Below are positions 58,249 through 64,000 of a stretch of 64,000 nucleotides of DNA, one piece after another; positions within the stretch are counted from its first letter, which is position 1; every line of letters begins with the position of its first letter. A program made the translations under genes and the position numbers. The DNA lies in NCBI GenBank assembly GCA_020726505.1, contig JAHLEZ010000001.1, positions 620,001-684,000 on the forward strand, read 5' to 3'. The notes below the pieces were generated by a model that was given only the letters and a program-made list of their open reading frames with translations, had not been told where the DNA came from and did no database searches. Source of the stretch: Leptodontidium sp. MPI-SDFR-AT-0119 (Eukaryota; Ascomycota; Leotiomycetes; Helotiales; Leptodontidiaceae).

Positions 58249-59187
58249 CTAAAACGAACATTCAGCATTATAGTCCTGATCCAGCCCCATCCCACACTCA
58301 ATGGCGCTTCGCTTACCATGGGCATGTGTGCCACTTCCACCGAACTTCTTCAGTGGAATTTCCATCCTCCCTACCTCCTCAAATCCCAGCCTAGGGGCAA
58401 ACGGTCAGCGGTTCTCAACGCGCTGGCAACCTCCAGCTCAAGCAGCAACTTACTTCCTGTAAACAGCCACGCCCATTGGCGCAGCACTCAAGTAGCATAC
58501 CATGCCCTCTCGATCAGCTTTCTCCAGTCCGTGCTTTACCAGCTGTGAACCGATACCCCGGCGCTGATAGGAGGGTGAGGTCGCGAGCTGTTCGAGAACT
58601 TTTGTTTTAGTTAGCTTCGCCCGGCTTGCGTTGTCTTTTGTTGAGGGAAGAGCCACAGTAGACTGTGCGTGCGTGTGACTTACCGTAACAATCTCTCTTT
58701 GGCCGGTAATTATCTTCCATCTTATCCATGGATGAGGTAAAGGTTTGCCGGAGAGCAAGGTTGACGCCTTGTGGTAATGGGTTGGATACTCGTGACGAAT
58801 CCATGCTCTTGTATGCCTATCAAAACTTCAGTGAGCCAAGCTCACAAACAATGACCAAAGCAAAGTGTATGAATAACAAAGAACCCGACTGACTTTCTCG
58901 CTCCACACCCAAATCGCAAAGCCAACAATGATCTCCTTCTCCCCAGGTTGAGCCTCAACTACTTTCAACACGCATGCATCTTCCCCACAGGCTTCGCATG
59001 CAGCTAGCTCGGATCTAATGCCATTTGTGACCCATGCTTGTCGTTCTTCTTTACTACAATTCGCGAATTCGAGTGTCAAACGTGGACTAGTGGAGACGGA
59101 AAACATGCTATTTGGTGTCAGATATTTGGGGATCATATATTGAGAGTTCCTCGGATAATGAAACTCTGAAGTGAGGGTGGGTGGCAT
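58249..59187 (-). CDS. GNAT-family N-acetyltransferase
   Basis: Exons complement(58249-58390, 58454-58598, 58684-58816, 58894-59187) give 237 residues, with all introns GT-AG and in phase. The acetyl-CoA-binding motif A is LATSPSYQRRGIGSQLV (R/Q-x-x-G-x-G), preceded by beta strands (EKEIIVGFAIWVW) and followed by the motif B region (CYLSAAPMGVAVYRKLGF). Substrate unknown. The start at 59187 (MPPTLTSEFHYPRNSQ) keeps frame. Upstream, 59262-59207 reads MVLKTLLASVHDAEEIGAL followed by GTAAGA, which looks like the family's true first exon. However, no acceptor near 59164-59166 joins it in frame, so the 5' end may be damaged or misread. Confidence 0.75.
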
Positions 59188-59458
59188 TAGATTGGGTAGC
59201 TCTTACAGCGCCCCTATCTCCTCTGCGTCGTGGACGCTTGCTAGTAGTGTCTTGAGAACCATCGTCGCTTGAATTTCAGAACGGCGACTGTTGAACCGGA
59301 CTTGATGCTTGAAACTTCGGACTTGAAAGCTAACAAAAGGTCTTGTGATCAGGAAGCCTCTCTGGCATCTTCTTGTGGACCAAAATACCAAGCCTTCGGT
59401 ATCCTACTTATTTGTTGATATCCAGGCAGGCAGAAAGGGGTTGTGGGTCCCTTATCTC

Positions 59459-59492
59459 GGCTACGTATGCTCAGCTACGTATGCTCGGCTAC
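59459..59492. repeat. Tandem 14-nt repeat, about 2.4 copies
   Basis: Unit GGCTACGTATGCTC at 59459-59472, AGCTACGTATGCTC at 59473-59486, then a partial GGCTAC. Each unit contains the palindrome TACGTA. No function is evident. Confidence 0.7.
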
Positions 59493-60121
59493 AGTACATT
59501 ACAGCCTGGAGTACGCCACGTATCCACTCAGGGACAGAAAGTAGCTACCTAGGTTTCTACGTAAACATTGCCTCGATATGCAGCATCATTACCAACCAAG
59601 GGCTTGTGTTAAGAAATTGAACAATAGGGCCTTGCAAGAATTGCAGGAAGGGATACCAAGATTGGCGGTGTGGAAACTAATCGAGCTAGCCGAGGATGTG
59701 GTTTCCTGCTGCAGGAAGAGTTCGACGGTTGAAGGCGGGGTGGAACAAAGAGGATTTGGATGGGACCTGAAGGACTTCATTGTTCTCTCTCTAGCAGCTC
59801 ATCAGGTCGGCCAAAATGAAGCATAGAGATGGCAACAATGCCTTTTATTCCACGTGCACTCAGGTAATCGTGTTTGCGAGTGTCATCTAGCCTATATCTC
59901 GCCGTGCATTCTCCTCTTTCTTGATTTCTATTTGCTGAGTAAATTTGCGTAAAATTAGAAATCGGGATCTCCTACAGGCTCTTAGACTAGACAGCCTTCA
60001 ACTTCAGCGTCTGTTTATACTTACTTACATCCCGCCAATAAATTCCAGTCTGAAAAGGCCCTCCGGTCTGTTTCCGAAGCCAATCGGTTGAACAGGACAG
60101 GATGCAGTATGTGCCGGGAGG

Positions 60122-60128
60122 TATAAAT
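60122..60128 (+). promoter_or_regulatory. TATA box of the 60198 gene
   Basis: TATAAAT lies 70 nt before the ATG at 60198, a good distance for a fungal TATA promoter with a short leader. The region between (ACAAAGAATATC, then TCTCTCACCACAATT) looks like a 5' leader with a pyrimidine-rich start area. Confidence 0.5.
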
Positions 60129-60197
60129 ACGGCCAAACATACTGCAAAGAGTCTCTAGCTATACTACAAAGAATATCTTTTCTCTCTCACCACAATT

Positions 60198-60908
60198 ATG
60201 TCGTCCAATAGCAACAACAAGCCATACTCTACACCCATAGGACATGAGCGGACCTGTGATGCAATTATGTCTTCCAATAGCAACAGCAGCAACGACAAGC
60301 CATTCTTTACACATATAAAACATGAGCGGACACCAACTCGTGATATAATCATGTCTTGTAGTAGTAGCAGTAACGGAAGCAGTAGTAGTAGCAGTGAGCT
60401 ATACTCTATACCCATAGGACAAGAGCGGGCACTGAGACGAGCACGGAGACGAGAGTTCTCTGAACGGGCACGGCAGGTCTTGGAAGCATCAGCGCTCAAA
60501 GGTGACGTCCCCCACGCCGATCCAGCAGCTCGAGGCTGGACAGCCGTGATAATTGCATCTTATCTGGAGAAAACGCCAGCAGAGCAAGTCCGAGCACGAA
60601 AGGCAGCAGATCGAGCCGCTGAGGTTATTCAGACCCTTCCTCCCACTGGAAATTGGACGGCGGAGACAGCTGCAGCTGCTCTGGCGTGGGCGGCAACAGA
60701 GACAGATGACTTGGGACTTAAAGCCCAGTTCCTTCACATGCGATCCAGTGTGGCGAGTAACGCCGCTGCCCTCAACTGCACCTTGATCCTGGATCTGCTG
60801 GCCATTTTCCCACCCCCGCCTCCACCTGAGATGCCAGGCCATACTAACCCGGCTCCATCTCTAAGAGAAATATTATTGAAGGAAATTCAGGCTATCACGC
60901 CTCTGTAA
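60198..60908 (+). CDS. Lineage-specific protein with triplicated N-terminal repeat
   Basis: A single exon of 236 residues, not a recognised family. Residues 1-76 are three imperfect copies of one unit: MSSNSNNKPYSTPIGHER, then MSSNSNSSNDKPFFTHIKHER, then MSCSSSSNGSSSSSSELYSI plus PIGQER. Each begins with its own in-frame Met and ends in HER/QER, and the copies differ by expansion of AGC/AGT serine codons. The rest is an Ala/Arg-rich helical domain (RARRREFSERARQVLEAS; TAETAAAALAWAATETDD) and a short PPPPPP linker before a C-terminal helix. No signal peptide. A TATA box and leader support expression. It could be cytosolic or nuclear; function unknown. Confidence 0.6.
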   Translation: MSSNSNNKPYSTPIGHERTCDAIMSSNSNSSNDKPFFTHIKHERTPTRDIIMSCSSSSNGSSSSSSELYSIPIGQERALRRARRREFSERARQVLEASALKGDVPHADPAARGWTAVIIASYLEKTPAEQVRARKAADRAAEVIQTLPPTGNWTAETAAAALAWAATETDDLGLKAQFLHMRSSVASNAAALNCTLILDLLAIFPPPPPPEMPGHTNPAPSLREILLKEIQAITPL

Positions 60909-61367
60909 GGATTGTAGCTAAAACCTCTGAAAAAAGCGTACCAAATAGATATGCAGCTGTTTGACCTTTGAATTAATCGTATTGCACAAGGGTTTCGGGT
61001 CCTTAGAATTCTACTTCATAGTTATTAAAAAGCCAGAAAAGAAAACTTCTTATTTCATTGACTTCGAAATTTGTTTCTACGTGATTATATTCTACAGAAG
61101 TTAACATTGCTTTGCTAATTCGATTCTGAGTAGGGCGGTTGCTCATGAACATGAAAAGCCTTTTCACTTCCTCGGCTAATCGTAGACTACTCCATGTTAC
61201 TCAGGCAACGTGTACTGTGTATTTCTCGGCATTGGTGAAGTATGTAAACAAATATAAAGGCTGTCCAGTAGACACAACACAGTCTCGTCAAGCTGAGATA
61301 GAACGAGGTTGAAACGCAGTCCATTCACAGTCGTTTATCAAGAAAGGAGATACAGCAGTACTCTTGC
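60909..61367. other. Intergenic, no gene recognised
   Basis: 459 bp, A/T-rich in 60950-61110, with no coding frame. Likely 3' flank of the 60198 gene. Confidence 0.4.
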
Positions 61368-61925
61368 TTAAATAGTGCCTTCGTTGAAGTCGTCATGGCT
61401 CTCTATTACCCTGAATATCTGATTATCATGGTTCCCTTGTGTTCTTACTTCGTCCTTGGTTTGGTGACCCCTTTCCCCTCTCTTCCTGCCCTTTGTTTCC
61501 AAAGTCGAACTTTCCTTGAAGCCCGCAACCGTTGCGCCTTCGATCTTAGCACGGTCGGGAGGATCCAATTCACCCCGAGGTGCCAGCATGCGGTACATAG
61601 GATCAATAGGTGACAAGAAGAAGATGTACCGCACCATAGCTGAGCGAAAGCTAGTTGCAGTATGGATTGTTGGTGTTGGTTTGTCGTTGTTGACAACCTC
61701 ACATCCAAGGAGTACTCCATGATTGGAGAACAGCGCTTCCCTACAAAGGTAGTAGGCTTGGACCCTAAGCTTCCAGGATACATACAACGCTTGGAGGTCA
61801 GATTTGAGGGCATTTTCTGGAATCATAATGTCCTCGTTCGCAGCTCTTGGTGGAGTTCTTCGGTTGTGAGAATTCTGACTCTGGTGTCGGGGGGTTTGAA
61901 GGGCTACTTCGGAGGAGGAGGGCAT
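61368..61925 (-). CDS. Hypothetical ORF, weak
   Basis: An uninterrupted 185-codon frame with ATG at 61925 (MPSSSEVALQTPRHQSQNSH). It is polar and basic at both ends, with a moderately hydrophobic centre (RYIFFLSPIDPMYRML). No domain, signal peptide or splice structure is recognised. Two other overlapping frames of similar length exist, so this may be chance. It is kept because it is the longest open frame in a 1.5-kb gap. Confidence 0.3.
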   Translation of the reverse strand: MPSSSEVALQTPRHQSQNSHNRRTPPRAANEDIMIPENALKSDLQALYVSWKLRVQAYYLCREALFSNHGVLLGCEVVNNDKPTPTIHTATSFRSAMVRYIFFLSPIDPMYRMLAPRGELDPPDRAKIEGATVAGFKESSTLETKGRKRGERGHQTKDEVRTQGNHDNQIFRVIESHDDFNEGTI

Positions 61926-62442
61926 GTAGACGATCTAGCTATGGTGTGGCATGATGATTAATTCTTGCCAGGTTGGCCAAATAGTGAAGTTTGTCGTATA
62001 GGTAAGTGGCGGATGGACGTTGGGCTGCGAATTTGCACTTTGCGGCTAAATCTGATACTGTAGGCGAAATATGTTGGAAATTGAACAGGTCTAGTCTCTT
62101 TTATCCATTAGGACCTAGAGAATGACAGAAAATAATCAGGAAGGCCGATTCTCCGCAGTATCTTCTAGGATTCGACCGTCGCCACTCTGTATGGCTCGCC
62201 TACTCGCTTGAGAAATTAATAGCAACAGGATGAAAATGACGAAAAAGAAGCCGTGAAAGAAGTCCAGTTCCTGTCTCAAAATACGGACAGAAGAGCCCTC
62301 TCCAGGGTTTCGATTATATTTCGAGAACAATCAAGGTGTGTGAAGAAGGAAGCTAGGAGTATTCGCACATATTTATTTCCTTCACGAAAGACTAGTACTT
62401 TCATCTCAACCGTTTTTCCTCCGGACGGCTTGAGTGCTCCAT
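61926..62442. other. Intergenic, no gene recognised
   Basis: 517 bp, downstream of the VOC gene. No coding frame worth calling. Confidence 0.4.
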
Positions 62443-63361
62443 CTATCGCCCTCCTTGAGGCTGAACCTCCAATAAGTTTCCATCAGGATCAGCAACGATC
62501 GCAAACTCCAAAAAACCAGACAACAAAACACCTTTCAGGGCTTCAATTGCATCCTGGCTTTCGGGGTCCGTAATTCCAAAAGCGCCAGAGGTCGGATTTC
62601 CAATGTCAGGTTTTTCTCCTGCGCGCTTGGGAATGGGGATGTTGTAAGAATCCAAACGTGCTTGAAGTGCTAAGACATCTGGGACGATGAGGCCGATGTG
62701 GGAAAATGTGGCCCTGCGGATTGGTTCGTAAACACGACGTTCTTTCGAATACGTGTTGCCTAAAAGCATTATTAGCTCCGTACCTGGGCGTATGTTTGGA
62801 TGGGAGAGAGCATTTCTCAGAAATGGAAAAGACTAGCTCGGAAAAGAAGAGAGGTAGCTTCCCCAGGCACCTACAAATGAATTCGATGAGACCTTCTGAG
62901 TTGTTCTTCTCCCGTGTCAACTCCGCTCCAGTCTGGTACCCTGTACCATTCTTCCCCCCGTGCGCTAAGCTCATGTACCTAGAAAATATGTAAGCATTTG
63001 CTGTGAATGAAAATTATATCGAAGTGGACATTGTCTCGCACGGCAAATTATTTAAATGTTGAAATGATAGTGGTACTCACATGAATGAGAGATTCGCTGA
63101 TGCTTCATAAGTGAACATATGTCTCATCCCAAGAATTTCGCCGTAGAAGTAACGACTTTCTGCGAGATCATTGACTATGAGTGAAAAGTGATTGATAACA
63201 AAGCCTGCCGTCGCCGCATCTGCAGGTCCATCGTTGCCATTGATTACATTAGGATAAACCTCAGTCTGGTTCGCGATCTCGAAACTTGGTTGGCATGCAA
63301 AGACTGGCTGGCAAAGCAGGAGGGCGGCCGCCGTCATCAAGACACTCTGAGGGTTAACCAT
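62443..63361 (-). CDS. Secreted VOC/glyoxalase-fold protein
   Basis: Exons complement(62443-62759, 62875-62978, 63081-63361) give 233 residues. Donor GTAGGT at 62874 (rather than GTGCCT three bases later) keeps the conserved frame. The start at 63361 (MVNPQSVLMTAAALLLCQPVFA) is a signal peptide. The upstream in-frame ATG at 63481 would mask it. The mature protein is two betaalphabetabetabeta modules: FVINHFSLIVNDLAESRYFYGEILGM and FSHIGLIVPDVLALQARL, ending VADPDGNLLEVQPQ, with the metal-ligand-type His/Glu positions of lactoylglutathione-lyase relatives. Most fungal glyoxalase I enzymes are cytosolic, so secretion suggests an extracellular dioxygenase- or isomerase-like role; the substrate is unknown. 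Confidence 0.75.
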
Positions 63362-64000
63362 ACTCGAAAACTTGGTTGGGGGTCTGTCTTTCGGCGTATG
63401 TGTAAAATTGTGGATTGACTTTAATTTAAGAAACGCTCCAGTGGACATGGCAAGATACTTATACTTATTCAGAGGGGCCAAAGTGACGATTCCAACTTGA
63501 AGTTAGTGAACTGAACAGACGAGGTGATGAGCCAAATTCCAGTTCCCTTTCGGCCGATTCAAGAAGCATCATAAAAATAGGATGAGCCAAGATAGTTGTG
63601 TACATTCAACATCGGGACGATCTGCACTTGGCATTGAGGCGTGAAGCGGACCCTGGTTCCAGGATAGATTCCTCAAGCATGTCCCTGGCTCTTTTCCAAG
63701 ACGATGCGATCGAGAAAAGGAAAAGTAGAATAACACGTGCAGTAACAGCCGATGGCGACCTTTGCTAAGTACTCGTACCTAGGTTGAGCCTTTGGTAGAA
63801 GAAAATGTTGTTTGCCAGCGCTCCAAGCGACCAGCCTCAGTTGATTTGTTGATGACCGAGTCCAGGGTAGTCATTGGAGGCTGAGCAACCCAGCCCTAAA
63901 TCAACGCACAGGCTATCGGCCGAGACGTGAGAGAGAGGTGGGGGTAAGACAAGCTTATGCAGGAAGATGGGGAGAGCGCTGACGAAGACAGTGAGCATCT
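63362..64000. other. Right edge, no gene recognised
   Basis: 639 bp containing the VOC-gene promoter (just right of 63361) and nothing else that can be supported before the window ends. Confidence 0.4.

Larger units (their letters stand above)
59188..60197. other. 1 kb intergenic stretch
   Basis: No gene is called. The ORF at 59578-59826 (+, 82 codons) has an ATG and a helical charged look but no motif. The stretch includes the 14-nt tandem repeat at 59459 and the promoter of the gene starting at 60198. Confidence 0.4.

Noticed and set aside
60489..60842. Minus-strand 117-codon cysteine-rich ORF
   Set aside because: Antisense of the Ala/Arg-rich domain of the 60198 gene.
1..64000. CRISPR arrays, bacterial operons, secondary-metabolite cluster, intact transposon
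   Set aside because: No regular spaced repeats, no PKS/NRPS/terpene genes, and no transposase or reverse transcriptase motif could be read on either strand.

Overview
The window is nuclear DNA of a filamentous ascomycete (Pezizomycotina; the class, possibly Leotiomycetes, is only a guess). The evidence is short 45-80 nt GT-AG introns with CTAAC/CTGAC-like branch sites, Pezizomycotina-type orthologues of core eukaryotic genes, HET-domain and STAND (NACHT, NB-ARC/TPR) genes, and decay consistent with repeat-induced point mutation (RIP: CpA to TpA). I saw no bacterial, phage, CRISPR or tRNA feature. Many gene models below were rebuilt by hand from reading frames plus splice sites.

Layout. 0-9.2 kb is a dense core-gene block: TRS85 (TRAPPIII, 5'-truncated by the window edge), CHM7 (ESCRT-III), a divergent pair RAD18 / POL32 (PCNA-linked DNA damage tolerance) with three CGCGT cores between them, and a GH125 alpha-mannosidase. 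9.2-18.3 kb is accessory: a NACHT-protein relic, an intact GH3 beta-glucosidase with a PA14 domain, and a frameshifted HET-domain gene. 18.9-23.1 kb returns to core genes: SUV3 (mitochondrial RNA helicase) divergent from a VAMP7-like longin R-SNARE.

23.6-33 kb is a run of broken genes: an NB-ARC/TPR STAND gene with several nonsense codons, a small cysteine-rich reading frame with two internal TAGs, a dipeptidyl-peptidase III with a mutated splice donor and two frameshifts, a fungal membrane protein with internal stops, and unassigned fragments. 33-36.8 kb holds a small proline-rich gene, a possible nucleotidyltransferase-fold gene and an SDR with a frameshift in a G7 tract. 37-40.9 kb carries a G-patch protein and SEC1. 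41-44.3 kb is accessory again: a 12-cysteine secreted protein and a decayed Dal5-type MFS transporter containing a 29-nt poly(G) run.

44.9-58 kb is a growth-control block: a 4E-T-like disordered protein, URB1 (60S ribosome biogenesis) and IML1 (TORC1 inhibitor of the SEACIT/GATOR1 complex, with one apparent frameshift). 58-64 kb has a GNAT acetyltransferase, a lineage-specific protein with an N-terminal triplicated repeat, a weak hypothetical ORF and a secreted VOC/glyoxalase-fold protein.

The most notable themes are loss of three different allorecognition/NLR-type genes within about 17 kb, and the RAD18/POL32 shared promoter. No single intact, clearly new multi-gene system was found.
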